The notes under the pieces: model-generated | Seen by the model: the letters and a program-made list of their open reading frames with translations, nothing else | Told to the model about the DNA's origin: nothing | Databases searched by the model: none | Translations under genes and position numbers: made by a program | Assembly: GCA_023229435.1 (NCBI GenBank) | Contig: JALNZF010000006.1 | Location: 62,001 to 126,000 of the forward strand | Length of the DNA: 64,000 nt | Reading direction: 5' to 3' | DNA from: Nitrospirota bacterium | GTDB lineage: Bacteria > Nitrospirota > UBA9217 | In this document: positions 16,857-25,523 of the stretch, piece after piece | Layout of the letters: the number at the start of each line of letters is the position of its first letter | Position numbering within the stretch: the stretch's first letter is position 1

Positions 16857-18074
16857 ATGGCTGATGTCCCCGCTGAAAAAACGGTAAATGTCGGTAATCC
16901 CATGCCCGTGAAAAAAAACGTCATCATCATCGGCGCCGGAGCCTCGGGTCTCTTGTGCGCTATCGAATGCGGCAAGCGCGACCGGTCCGTGCTGGTGATC
17001 GACCATGCTGAAAAAACAGGCTCCAAGATACGCATCTCCGGCGGCGGACGCTGTAATTTCACGAACCTGAACGTCACCCCTGACCACTATCTTTCCCGCA
17101 ATTCCCACTTTTGCAGATCGGCACTTGCGCGCTTTACGCCCCGCGATGTCCTCTCTTTTATCGAGAAATACCACATTACCTATTTCGAAAAAGAGGCGGG
17201 CCAGATGTTCTGCGTCAAGAGCTCCCGGGAGATCATCGCCGCGCTCGAACAGGAGTGTGCCCGGGCGGGCGTGGAGATACGGCTCAAGTGCCGCGTATCA
17301 GATATCAGCCATGCAGGAGTGTTCACGGTCACCACGAACGAGGGGGTATTCTCATCGGACTCGCTAATCATTGCCACTGGCGGGCTCTCCTATTCCAAGC
17401 TGGGAGCGAGCGGTTTTGGACATGAGGTGGCGAGGAAGTTCAAACTCAAGGTCACGCAGGTCCGGCCGGCGCTCGTTCCCTTCGTGTTCCCGGGCAGCGA
17501 CCAAAAGGTCTTCAAGGGACTGGCAGGCATTGCCTTTGCCGCCGCTGTCTCCGTCGGCAAAAAAAGTTTTCGCGGGAACATTCTCTTCACCCACCGCGGG
17601 CTGAGCGGACCTGCCGCGCTCCAGGCATCGCTTTTCTGGGAGCCCGGTGATCCGTTGCAGATCGATCTCCTCCCTGCATTGGATATCCAGAAAACCTTTC
17701 TGTCCGCGCGGCAGAGCAGGTTGGAGATGCATACCCTGCTCGCAGGACATCTCCCCAGGCGGTTCGTCCAGACCTGGTGCGATCACCTGATCACATCAAA
17801 ACCGATCAATCAATATTCTGATAAAGAGCTGAAAGAGATAGCGGAAGGTCTTCATGCCTGGAAGATCATCCCCAAAGGGACCGAAGGGTATGATGTTGCC
17901 GAGGTGACCGCGGGCGGGGTGAATACGGACGAACTGTCCTCAAAGACCATGGAGGCGAAGAAGTCGCCCGGCCTCTATTTCATCGGCGAAGTGGTTGATG
18001 TGACCGGATTGCTGGGAGGCTACAATCTCCACTGGGCCTGGGCCTCCGGATACGCCGCGGGGCAGTTCGCGTAA
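16857..18074 (+). CDS. HI0933/BaiN-family NAD(P)/FAD-dependent oxidoreductase
   Basis: 405 residues. The N-terminal dinucleotide fold NVIIIGAGASGLLCAIECGKR is followed by the family signature KIRISGGGRCNFTN. The C-terminal part has VTAGGVNTDELSSKTMEAK and GEVVDVTGLLGGYNLHWAWASG, all diagnostic of the HI0933/YhiN/BaiN flavoproteins. Some members reduce steroid or bile-acid double bonds, but most have no known substrate. The ATG at 16857 has AGGA at a good distance; MPVKK at 16902 is an alternative start without an RBS. It diverges from fadD. Confidence 0.85.
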   Translation: MADVPAEKTVNVGNPMPVKKNVIIIGAGASGLLCAIECGKRDRSVLVIDHAEKTGSKIRISGGGRCNFTNLNVTPDHYLSRNSHFCRSALARFTPRDVLSFIEKYHITYFEKEAGQMFCVKSSREIIAALEQECARAGVEIRLKCRVSDISHAGVFTVTTNEGVFSSDSLIIATGGLSYSKLGASGFGHEVARKFKLKVTQVRPALVPFVFPGSDQKVFKGLAGIAFAAAVSVGKKSFRGNILFTHRGLSGPAALQASLFWEPGDPLQIDLLPALDIQKTFLSARQSRLEMHTLLAGHLPRRFVQTWCDHLITSKPINQYSDKELKEIAEGLHAWKIIPKGTEGYDVAEVTAGGVNTDELSSKTMEAKKSPGLYFIGEVVDVTGLLGGYNLHWAWASGYAAGQFA

Positions 18075-18106
18075 ACGTATGATTATATAAAATAGGGACA
18101 AAAAAA

Positions 18107-18200
18107 GAAACCACAGAGGGCACGGAGGAATGCCCGGGGAATTCCCATGCACGTTGAGTTTATTTGTCAAGAAGACGCTCTGTGTGCTCTGTGGTAAATC
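18107..18200. repeat. Palindromic word array, CCACAGAG type
   Basis: The left arm AACCACAGAGGGCACGGAGG faces CTCTGTGTGCTCTGTGGTAA. The core between them includes the six-base palindromes CCCGGG and GAATTC. Confidence 0.7.
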
Positions 18201-18234
18201 TTAACAATGTCACAAGATCGATTTGATCAATCGT

Positions 18235-18945
18235 ATGACCCAATTAGAAATAAAAAGGACCATTCAGCAAGCGCTCGAGCAGAACGACCTTGATGCGGTT
18301 GTGTCCCTCGTGCAGCAGCACAGGAGGGCGTTGAGTCAGCTTGTCAGAATTGCCTATGATAAGGACACGCTCGCGGGATGGCGGGCGATCAAGGCGATCG
18401 GTCGCGTTGCAAAGGCGCTGGTAAAGACGGATGATGAATTTCTGAGAGTGACCATACGAAAACTGTTGTGGTCCCTGTCAGACGAGTCGGGCGGCATCGG
18501 ATGGGCCGCGCCCGAGATCCTTGGCGAGATCGTGAGCGCAGACCCGGGGAAATTCAGCGATATCATTCCGCTTATCGCCGAGGTGTACGAAATAGAAGAA
18601 AAAGTGTTCAGGCCCGGCGTTATATATGCCCTGATGAGGATAGCGGAGACTTCACCTGAACTGGTCATGAATTATCAGAAAATAATAATCAGTTCACTTA
18701 CGGATGGAGATCCAATGATAAGGATATATATACTTGATTTGATAAGGTTATTGTGGCCGATAGCTTGTAAAAAAAATATATGGAGCAAGGAGTATCAAGA
18801 TAAAATAGAAAATGCCATAATTAACCTGAAAAATGATGGTAAAGTGGTATGGATATATAAAAATAGCGCATTTATTGACATTGAGGTGGGTGATGCAGTC
18901 AAAAATGTGATGAATGAATTAAAAATATACGAAATGAATAGATAG
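18235..18945 (+). CDS. HEAT-like repeat protein resembling the DVU0298 family
   Basis: 236 residues, all helical, with HEAT-like repeats (GWRAIKAIGRVAKALVK, RPGVIYALMRIAETSPELV). It resembles the DVU0298-type proteins of anaerobes, whose function is not known. I chose the ATG at 18235; a TTG at 18223 is possible and neither has a strong RBS. Base composition changes sharply near 18660: the first 430 bases are GC-rich like the neighbours, the last 285 are very AT-rich. This suggests that the C-terminal third was replaced or diverges freely. Confidence 0.6.
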   Translation: MTQLEIKRTIQQALEQNDLDAVVSLVQQHRRALSQLVRIAYDKDTLAGWRAIKAIGRVAKALVKTDDEFLRVTIRKLLWSLSDESGGIGWAAPEILGEIVSADPGKFSDIIPLIAEVYEIEEKVFRPGVIYALMRIAETSPELVMNYQKIIISSLTDGDPMIRIYILDLIRLLWPIACKKNIWSKEYQDKIENAIINLKNDGKVVWIYKNSAFIDIEVGDAVKNVMNELKIYEMNR

Positions 18946-18964
18946 ATATTTTTTTTGTCTAATA

Positions 18965-18994
18965 CTTGACAATGAATGACTCATATTTTATAAT
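18965..18994 (+). promoter_or_regulatory. dnaJ operon promoter with a HAIR-like HspR box
   Basis: TTGACA (18966-18971) and TATAAT (18989-18994) are 17 bases apart, a consensus sigma-70 promoter. Overlapping it, CTTGACA-N7-ACTCATA (18965-18985) matches the HspR inverted repeat CTTGAGT-N7-ACTCAAG at five positions in each half, with exact spacing. HspR is encoded in the same gene set. Confidence 0.7.
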
Positions 18995-19022
18995 ATAGTT
19001 GCCATTAAATTATGAGGTGAAT

Positions 19023-20168
19023 ATGGGAGCTGCTACGAAAAGAGATTATTACGATATCCTGGGCGTTAAGAAGGGCGCATCTGATGCCGAGTTAAAGAAG
19101 GCATTCAGAAAGCTGGCTAGGAAGTACCATCCTGATGTAAATCCCAATGACAAGACCGCGGAACAGAAATTCAAGGAGATGAATGAAGCGTACGAAATCC
19201 TTTCCGATACGAAGAAAAAACAGCAGTACGATCAGTTCGGGCACGCGGCGTTTGATCAGGGTTTTGGTCAGCAGGGGCCCGGTCCGGGTCATGGTTTTGA
19301 GGGATTCACGCAGGGCGCGGACTACTTCAGGGGCGGCGGAGGCGGCGGCGGGTTTGAGGACATCTTTGGAAATATCTTCGGCAACCGGGCAAGGCCCCGG
19401 GGACCGGGTAAGGGAGAAGACACAACCTATTCCGTTGAAGTTGACCTTGAAGATGCGATCTTCGGACGCACCATGCAGGTCGATCTGCAGCGCGAAGCGG
19501 CCTGTTCAACGTGCAATGGATCGGGTTCTCAACCCGGGACATCCCGCAGAACCTGTCCGACCTGCATGGGAGCGGGGAGCATTGCCCAGGGGAAAGGATT
19601 TATGCAGATGGCCCAGCCTTGCTCGACCTGCCGCGGAGAGGGGACGATCAATCCCAGTCCCTGCCGGGCCTGCGGGGGCCATGGTGTTGTCCAAAAATCA
19701 GAACGCATCAATGTAAAGATACCTGCCGGCGTTGACAATGGGTCCAAGGTGCGCGTTGCGGGCATGGGCGGGCCCGGCGAGCGCGGAGGGCCTTCTGGAG
19801 ATGTGTATATCATCACCAAGGTCAGGCCCCACGGGTATTTTGAGCGCAAGGGCGATAATCTGTATTCCGAAGCGAATGTCACGGTGAAAGAGGCGGTCTT
19901 CGGCGACAAGATCGAGATCCCGACCGTGGACGGCATGGTCTGGCTCACGTTGCCGCCGGGAGTGCAGACCGGGCAGCAGCTCAAACTGAAAGGCAAGGGC
20001 GTGCCGCACTTCGGCGGAGGGGGCGTGGGAGACCATTATGTGACGATCAAGATTGTCACGCCGACCGCGCTTTCAGAACGCGGGAAGGAACTTCTGCGCG
20101 AGGTTGACAAAATGCATCCGTCCGAACCGCGTAAGGACATAACGTTCAGGGGATTCAGAAAAAGATGA
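19023..20168 (+). CDS. dnaJ: DnaJ (Hsp40) co-chaperone
   Basis: 381 residues from the ATG at 19023 (GAGGTGA upstream). J domain at 6-70 with the essential HPD (KYHPDVNP), a Gly/Phe-rich linker, four CxxCxGxG zinc-binding repeats (CSTCNGSG, CPTCMGAG, CSTCRGEG, CRACGGHG), then the C-terminal substrate domains. It stimulates DnaK ATPase and delivers unfolded clients. It heads a dnaJ-hspR-clpB set under an HspR-type promoter; dnaK and grpE are not in the window. Confidence 0.93.
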   Translation: MGAATKRDYYDILGVKKGASDAELKKAFRKLARKYHPDVNPNDKTAEQKFKEMNEAYEILSDTKKKQQYDQFGHAAFDQGFGQQGPGPGHGFEGFTQGADYFRGGGGGGGFEDIFGNIFGNRARPRGPGKGEDTTYSVEVDLEDAIFGRTMQVDLQREAACSTCNGSGSQPGTSRRTCPTCMGAGSIAQGKGFMQMAQPCSTCRGEGTINPSPCRACGGHGVVQKSERINVKIPAGVDNGSKVRVAGMGGPGERGGPSGDVYIITKVRPHGYFERKGDNLYSEANVTVKEAVFGDKIEIPTVDGMVWLTLPPGVQTGQQLKLKGKGVPHFGGGGVGDHYVTIKIVTPTALSERGKELLREVDKMHPSEPRKDITFRGFRKR

Positions 20169-20375
20169 AGGATGAGGGACGATGGACGACGGATGAGAGA
20201 CGAGTGACGATAGACGAGGGACGTAGGAAGTTAGACGTAGGATGTAGGATGTAAAGTTTTTTTACGTCCGTCGTCCTAGAGAGCGAAGCGAACGGTCGTC
20301 CATCATCCATCGTGCAGTTCGTGCGAACGGTCGTCCATCATCCATCGTGCAGTTCAAGATCGTCCGTCGTAATTT
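20163..20375. repeat. Compound palindromic array, GACGAGG type (copy 2)
   Basis: Left words are variants of GATGAGGGACGATGGACGA. The right side carries GTCCGTCGTCCTAG, then GCGAAGCGAACGGTCGTCC, and two tandem copies of a CATCGTGCAGTTC-containing unit. It lies between dnaJ and hspR and begins inside the last codons of dnaJ. Confidence 0.75.
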
Positions 20376-20389
20376 GCAGTGAGGTAAAT

Positions 20390-20776
20390 ATGGCTGCTCG
20401 TGAAGACAGATTGTTTATGATCAGCGTGGTCTCGGAAATGCTGGGAATCCACCAGCAGACGCTCCGGATCTATGAACGTGAGGGGTTCATCAAACCCAGG
20501 CGGAGTGAAGGAAACACGAGGCTCTATTCCGAGGAGGACGTGGAGAAGCTTGAGATGATCCTGAGGCTCACGCGCGAGCTTGGGGTGAACCTTGCCGGGG
20601 TTGAAGTGATCCTTTCGATGCGCGAGAAGATGGAGCAGATGCAGCGCGAAATGGAAAATACGATCCTGCATCTCCACGATGAACTTGAACGCGAGATACG
20701 GCGCAGGGAAGAGATGAAAAATGCCCTGGTGCCGGTGGGGAGAAGAATAAAGATCACGAAGGACGAGGGACGATAG
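20390..20776 (+). CDS. hspR: HspR, MerR-family heat-shock repressor
   Basis: 128 residues from the ATG at 20390; the open frame upstream is read through the repeat. The MerR winged helix occupies about 10-75 (VSEMLGIHQQTLRIYEREGFIKPRRSEG), followed by a coiled-coil dimerisation helix. HspR represses dnaK/clpB-type operons by binding HAIR boxes, usually with DnaK as co-repressor. A HAIR-like site lies over the dnaJ promoter 1.4 kb upstream. The last codons (KDEGR, stop) are made of the adjoining repeat word, so the repeat has invaded or formed the 3' end. Confidence 0.88.
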   Translation: MAAREDRLFMISVVSEMLGIHQQTLRIYEREGFIKPRRSEGNTRLYSEEDVEKLEMILRLTRELGVNLAGVEVILSMREKMEQMQREMENTILHLHDELEREIRRREEMKNALVPVGRRIKITKDEGR

Positions 20777-20945
20777 ACGAAGGACGAGGGACGACGGACG
20801 AGGAAGGTAGGACGAGGGATGAGGGACGACGGACGAAGGACGTAGGAAATAAAGTCTTATGCGTCCGTCGTCCTAGTGAACGAAGTGAACGGTCGTCTCT
20901 CGTCCATCGTGCAGTTCATGCGAACGATCGTCCATCGTGATTCAC
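20762..20945. repeat. Compound palindromic array, GACGAGG type (copy 3)
   Basis: Left words are variants of GACGAGGGACGATAGACGA. The right side has GTCCGTCGTCCTAG, GTGAACGAAGTGAACGGTCG and CATCGTGCAGTTCATGCG. It overlaps the end of hspR and reaches the clpB ribosome binding site. With copy 2 it brackets hspR in the same orientation. Confidence 0.75.
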
Positions 20946-20959
20946 AAACGGAGGCAACC

Positions 20960-23560
20960 ATGGCGCGTTTTGACAAATTTACATTAAAATCCCAGGAAGC
21001 GGTGCAGGCGGCGCAGGAACTGGCCGGAAAGCTCCGTCATCAGCAGATCGAGAGCGAGCACCTGCTGCTCGCCCTGATTGACCAGCCTGAAGGTGTGGTG
21101 GTGCCCATCTTGAAGAAGCTGGGCGCGGACCCCGGCAGGATCAAGGTCGATATTGATGAGGCGCTCAACAAACTGCCGAAGGTGGAGGGACTGGCGCAGA
21201 CCTATCTTTCACCGCGGCTCAACAAGCTGTTCGAGCGGGCCGAGCTGGAGGCGGAGCGGCTCAAGGACGAGTATATCAGCACCGAGCACCTCCTGATCGC
21301 TGCTGTGGACGGTAACGGCGCGGCGCGTGAGATCCTTTCCCGCCATGGCGTTTCAAAGGACAAAATATTCACGGTCCTTGTCGATATCCGCGGTTCCCAG
21401 CGGGTAACGGACCAGAACCCCGAAGATAAATATCAGGCCCTTGCCAAATACGGCAGGGACCTTACCGACATGGCGCGGCGCGGCAAGCTCGATCCCGTGA
21501 TCGGCAGGGATGAAGAGATACGTCGTGTGGTGCAGGTGCTGTCCCGGCGCACCAAGAACAACCCCGTGCTGATCGGCGAGCCCGGCGTGGGCAAGACCGC
21601 CATTGCCGAAGGGCTCGCGCAGCGCGTGGTGAGCGGCGACGTACCTGAGGGGCTCAAGAACAAACGGGTGATCGCCCTTGATATGGGAGCGCTGATCGCC
21701 GGCGCGAAGTACCGCGGTGAGTTCGAGGACCGGCTGAAGGCCGTGCTGAAGGAAGTGACCGAGGCGAGCGGCGAGGTGATCCTGTTCATCGACGAACTTC
21801 ACACCGTGGTCGGGGCCGGCGCGGCTGAAGGCGCCATGGATGCGTCGAACATGCTCAAACCCGCGCTTGCGCGCGGCGAGCTCAGGTGCGTGGGCGCCAC
21901 CACCTTGAACGAATACCGCAAATATATCGAGAAGGACCCGGCTCTCGAACGCAGGTTTCAGCCCGTGGTGGTTCGCGAGCCGTCGGTGGAGGACACCATC
22001 TCCATCCTGCGCGGTCTCAAGGAGCGGTACGAGGTGCATCACGGGGTCAAGATCAAGGATTCGGCGCTCGTGAACGCTGCGGTCCTTTCCCACCGGTACA
22101 TAGCGGACCGTTTTTTGCCGGACAAGGCAATTGATCTGATCGATGAAGCCGCGTCGCGGCTCCGCATGGAGATCGACAGCATGCCCACGGAGCTCGATGA
22201 GGTGGAACGCAGGATCAGGCAGCTCGAGATCGAACGTGAGGCGGTGAAGAAGGAACAGGATCCCGCGTCGCGCGAGCGGCTTGCGAAGATCGAAAAGGAG
22301 ATTGCCGAGCTTTCGGAGAAACGGAGCGGCCAGCGGGCGCAGTGGCAGTCGGAAAAGGCCGGGATCCAGAAGATACGGACCATCAAGGAACAGATCGAGC
22401 AGGCCAGGATCGATGCGGACAAGGCCGAGCGCGAGGGCAACCTTGGCCGCGCTGCCGAACTGCGCTACGGCACGTTCCTGGAGCTCCAGAAACAGCTCGA
22501 AACTGAATCAGGGAAACTGGCCGCCGTTCAGGAGCATCAAAAGATCCTGAAGGAAGAGGTTGACGACGAGGACGTGGCGGAGATCGTGTCCAAGTGGACC
22601 GGGGTTCCGGTGACCAGAATGCTCGAGGGCGAAATGCAGAAGCTTCTGCACATGGAAGACCGGCTGCGCATGCGCGTTGTGGGGCAGGACGAGGCGATCG
22701 TTCTCGTTTCAGACGCGGTGCGCAGGGCGCGGGCAGGCATCCAGGACCCGAACCGGCCGATCGGAAGCTTCATTTTCATGGGCCCCACGGGCGTGGGAAA
22801 GACCGAGCTTGCGCGGGCGCTTGCCGAGTTCCTTTTCGACGACGAGCAGGCTATGATCCGCATCGATATGTCCGAGTATCAGGAGCGCCACACCGTATCG
22901 CGTCTCATTGGTGCGCCTCCGGGATACGTGGGATATGACGAGGGCGGACAATTGACCGAGGCGGTGCGCAGGAGGCCGTACTCGGTGATCCTGTTCGACG
23001 AGATCGAGAAGGCCCATCCGGAGGTGTTCAACGTGCTGTTGCAGCTGCTCGACGACGGCAGGCTCACGGATGGGCACGGCCGGACCGTTGATTTTAAGAA
23101 TACCGTGGTGATCATGACGTCGAACATCGGAAGTCAGTATATCCAGGAATTGCAGAACGACGAGGAGGAGATGCGGCGCCGGGTGATGGATGCCATGCGT
23201 CAGCACTTCAGGCCCGAGTTCCTGAATCGCGTGGACGATACGGTCATCTTCCACTCCCTGGACGCGGAGGTGCTGAAAAAGATCGTTACGATCCAGGTCG
23301 GGCTGGTGCAGAAACGGCTGGCGGACAAAAAGATCGAGATCGAGCTTACCGACGGCGCGAAGGAACTGCTTGCCGAAGAAGGGTTCGACCTGGTCTACGG
23401 GGCGCGGCCGCTCAAGCGGGTGATCCAGCGGGACGTGCTGAACCCGCTCGCGTCGAAAATCCTCTCCGGCGACGTAAAGGAGGGCTCCCGGATAATTGTC
23501 GACAAGAGCGGCCGGAGGCTGGTGTTCAGAGCGGAAGCGCATACGGTCGGGGTGAAGTGA
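20960..23560 (+). CDS. clpB: ClpB disaggregase (AAA+ chaperone)
   Basis: 866 residues from the ATG at 20960 (GGAGG upstream), normal for ClpB. Order: Clp N-domain (1-150), AAA1 with Walker A GEPGVGKT and Walker B VILFIDELH, the coiled-coil middle domain (about 400-525), AAA2 with GPTGVGKT and VILFDEIEKAHPE, and the C-terminal D2-small domain. The pore loop of AAA1 (GAKYRGEFEDR) and of AAA2 (GYVGYDEGG) are intact. It works with DnaK/DnaJ to resolve aggregates. Likely controlled by HspR through the dnaJ promoter. Confidence 0.95.
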   Translation: MARFDKFTLKSQEAVQAAQELAGKLRHQQIESEHLLLALIDQPEGVVVPILKKLGADPGRIKVDIDEALNKLPKVEGLAQTYLSPRLNKLFERAELEAERLKDEYISTEHLLIAAVDGNGAAREILSRHGVSKDKIFTVLVDIRGSQRVTDQNPEDKYQALAKYGRDLTDMARRGKLDPVIGRDEEIRRVVQVLSRRTKNNPVLIGEPGVGKTAIAEGLAQRVVSGDVPEGLKNKRVIALDMGALIAGAKYRGEFEDRLKAVLKEVTEASGEVILFIDELHTVVGAGAAEGAMDASNMLKPALARGELRCVGATTLNEYRKYIEKDPALERRFQPVVVREPSVEDTISILRGLKERYEVHHGVKIKDSALVNAAVLSHRYIADRFLPDKAIDLIDEAASRLRMEIDSMPTELDEVERRIRQLEIEREAVKKEQDPASRERLAKIEKEIAELSEKRSGQRAQWQSEKAGIQKIRTIKEQIEQARIDADKAEREGNLGRAAELRYGTFLELQKQLETESGKLAAVQEHQKILKEEVDDEDVAEIVSKWTGVPVTRMLEGEMQKLLHMEDRLRMRVVGQDEAIVLVSDAVRRARAGIQDPNRPIGSFIFMGPTGVGKTELARALAEFLFDDEQAMIRIDMSEYQERHTVSRLIGAPPGYVGYDEGGQLTEAVRRRPYSVILFDEIEKAHPEVFNVLLQLLDDGRLTDGHGRTVDFKNTVVIMTSNIGSQYIQELQNDEEEMRRRVMDAMRQHFRPEFLNRVDDTVIFHSLDAEVLKKIVTIQVGLVQKRLADKKIEIELTDGAKELLAEEGFDLVYGARPLKRVIQRDVLNPLASKILSGDVKEGSRIIVDKSGRRLVFRAEAHTVGVK

Positions 23561-23942
23561 TCGATCCGGATCGCCGGGCGCAGGCAAAACTTAACCACAC
23601 CCTGCTCTTGCGAAAACGCGGGTGCAGGCAGAGAACACAGAGAAAATCTATTAGATATATGGACCTCTGTGAACTCTGTGGTTGGAACGTCTCCAAAAGA
23701 GGTTCAATAAAAAAACAAACGGCGCTGGTAATAAAGAGGCGCTGAGGGAGAGAAATGTCACAGAGGCACTTTCTCCATATATTCAATCCCTTCTTCGTGA
23801 GCTATGTGGTAAATCTTGACATGATGTCCGTATGCGCCGGGAGCAATAAAATTAATTCTGGTTAGATAACGCATAATGTGGTATATTCTTCACTAAGATA
23901 GACCACTAAGATATACTAATCCCTTTCCTTTGCAGGTGGGCA
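23561..23942. other. Intergenic stretch after clpB, mostly repeat
   Basis: 382 bases without a gene I can support. Two CACAGAG-type arrays occupy the left two thirds. The last 80 bases are AT-rich (TAATGTGGTATATTCTTC) and probably hold the promoter of the following gene, though no box pair is convincing. Confidence 0.5.
23592..23822. repeat. Two palindromic word arrays, CACAGAG type
   Basis: First array: GCAGAGAACACAGAG (left) faces CTCTGTGAACTCTGTGG; its left arm is split after TTAACCACA by a short CCTGC...GCAGG hairpin. Second, more decayed: GTCACAGAGGCACTTTCTCC faces CTTCTTCGTGAGCTATGTGG. Confidence 0.6.
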
Positions 23943-25085
23943 ATGCTGAAACGGAAAATTGTGAAAGAAAAAAAGAGTAAGCGGAGCGCACCCGACCGCG
24001 ACTATAAGACACTTTTTTACCAAAAGCTCACCGATACCCACCTGTTCTATGATGTCGGCAAGATCATCGCCTCAGAACTGGAACCTTCCGAGCTTATCCA
24101 AAAGATCATGTCATCCATCGGCAAGGCGGTCAGCTTTCAGGATGCCTCCGTCTATATGGTAAAGAAGGACATGTCCGGTTTGGAGCCGATCTTTTTTCAG
24201 CCACCCGCATCGCAGGCCAGAACAATGGAATCCCTTTCTTTTGACCATGGCGCTCCAGGCGAGATCGCGGCAAGCGGTGAGCCGATCTTTTTAGACGACA
24301 CCGCGTTGTTCGGAAGTTTCCTTCATTACCCGGACGAAAAAAAGGAACTCGGGAGCTATATCGGCATACCGCTCAAGAATGAGAACCGCATCGTCGGAGT
24401 CATGGGTTTCAGCCACAACAAACTATCCGCCTTCAAGGTCGAGGAATTCGACCTCCTGCGGACGCTTTCCCACCTGATATCCGCCGGACTGGAGAAGGCG
24501 GCGCTCTTTAAGAAAACGCTTGAGCTCGCGCGGGTGGATGAACTGACCGGCCTGCTCAATTACCGCGTGCTCATCGAGAAGCTCGAAGAAGAGGTCCGCA
24601 GAAAGGTGCGCACCGGCAGGGAGTTCTGCTTCATCATGATCGACATCGATGATTTCAAGCGCATCAACGACCGCTATGGCCATCTTGAAGGCAGCAGGTT
24701 AATAGCGCAGATAGGGCCGCTGTTGAACGCGGCGTGCAGGACCGGGAGCACAGACACCTGCTTCCGCTACGGGGGGGAGGAATTCTCGATATTGCTCGCG
24801 GAGACCAGCGTCGAGGAAGCCCTGCCGGTCGCCGAGCGGGTGCGAAAGACCATTGAGGAATACCCCTTTTCGGTGAAAGTTTCCCACCCCTTTGAAAAGG
24901 TGACGGTAAGTCTCGGCCTGGCGAACATGGGGCATGAAATCGAAAAGAGCTATTCCGAGTTGATCCAGGAGGCCGACATTGCGCTCTATCGCTCAAAAGC
25001 GATGGGCAAGAACCTGGTGACCTGCTTCTCCAGTTCCCTGACCATGCCCGGGGTAAAATTAGACGAGGAACACGGTATCCATTAG
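23943..25085 (+). CDS. GAF-GGDEF diguanylate cyclase
   Basis: 380 residues: a basic N-terminus, a GAF domain (about 45-195), then a GGDEF domain (205-365) with the active motif GGEEF at 277-281 and the substrate motif DELTGLLNYR. It makes cyclic-di-GMP from two GTP. No inhibitory RxxD site pattern was checked beyond the eye. No membrane segment, so it acts in the cytoplasm. A second GGDEF protein lies in the signalling array at 50 kb. Confidence 0.87.
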   Translation: MLKRKIVKEKKSKRSAPDRDYKTLFYQKLTDTHLFYDVGKIIASELEPSELIQKIMSSIGKAVSFQDASVYMVKKDMSGLEPIFFQPPASQARTMESLSFDHGAPGEIAASGEPIFLDDTALFGSFLHYPDEKKELGSYIGIPLKNENRIVGVMGFSHNKLSAFKVEEFDLLRTLSHLISAGLEKAALFKKTLELARVDELTGLLNYRVLIEKLEEEVRRKVRTGREFCFIMIDIDDFKRINDRYGHLEGSRLIAQIGPLLNAACRTGSTDTCFRYGGEEFSILLAETSVEEALPVAERVRKTIEEYPFSVKVSHPFEKVTVSLGLANMGHEIEKSYSELIQEADIALYRSKAMGKNLVTCFSSSLTMPGVKLDEEHGIH

Positions 25086-25095
25086 GAATTGGTCC

Positions 25096-25269
25096 TTAAA
25101 AACACCCGAGCTGGCAGGATGCGATCTTGATCTTCATCTCATTGCAGAGCACGCCGATCTCCTGTAACGAAGTGTTCAGTTCCTTTGCAAGTTCATGAGC
25201 TTTCTCGCAACTCAGTCGGTTGCTTACCGATGCCAGGCGAACAGCTTCGATCATTTTTTCCCGCGTCAC
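25096..25269 (-). CDS. Small conserved-looking protein ending CQLGCF
   Basis: 57 residues from a GTG at 25269, eight bases after AGGAGG; an ATG at 25284 would place that RBS inside the gene. The body is helix-turn-helix-like (RLSCEKAHELAKELNTSLQEIGVLCNEM) and the end is KIKIASCQLGCF. I have a general impression of similar short proteins with the CQLGCF ending in anaerobes, without a known role. The two terminal Cys suggest metal or disulfide chemistry. It converges with the GGDEF gene, ten bases apart. Confidence 0.6.
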   Translation of the reverse strand: MTREKMIEAVRLASVSNRLSCEKAHELAKELNTSLQEIGVLCNEMKIKIASCQLGCF

Positions 25270-25354
25270 GTTGTGCCTCCTCATATCTTCGCTCTATCAT
25301 ACCCGAAGCCCTGCGTATCATGCAAGCGCCATTTGGATTAACCTGTTTCCGGTG

Positions 25355-25383
25355 TTGACTTGTCTCCGTTGCTCGGATAAAAT
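25355..25383 (+). promoter_or_regulatory. Sigma-70-type promoter upstream of the thioredoxin reductase gene
   Basis: TTGACT (25355-25360) and TAAAAT (25378-25383) with a 17-base spacer. The gene starts about 135 bases downstream, leaving a leader without obvious structure. Confidence 0.6.
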
Positions 25384-25523
25384 GGAGCATTCACGCCGTT
25401 TACGGGGAAGACGCTTGTGCCTATCGGGGGCACGCACCCTTCGCAGGATCCAGTCACTATTGGCAATCGCGGGAATACGCGCTTTTCCAGCGGCGGTCAA
25501 CCACATCTAAGGAGGAATTATCT

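Noticed and set aside
20163..20945. Repeat runs at the hspR borders considered as a CRISPR array
   Set aside because: Words are degenerate, adjacent and inverted on the other side; no constant repeat with unique spacers and no cas gene.
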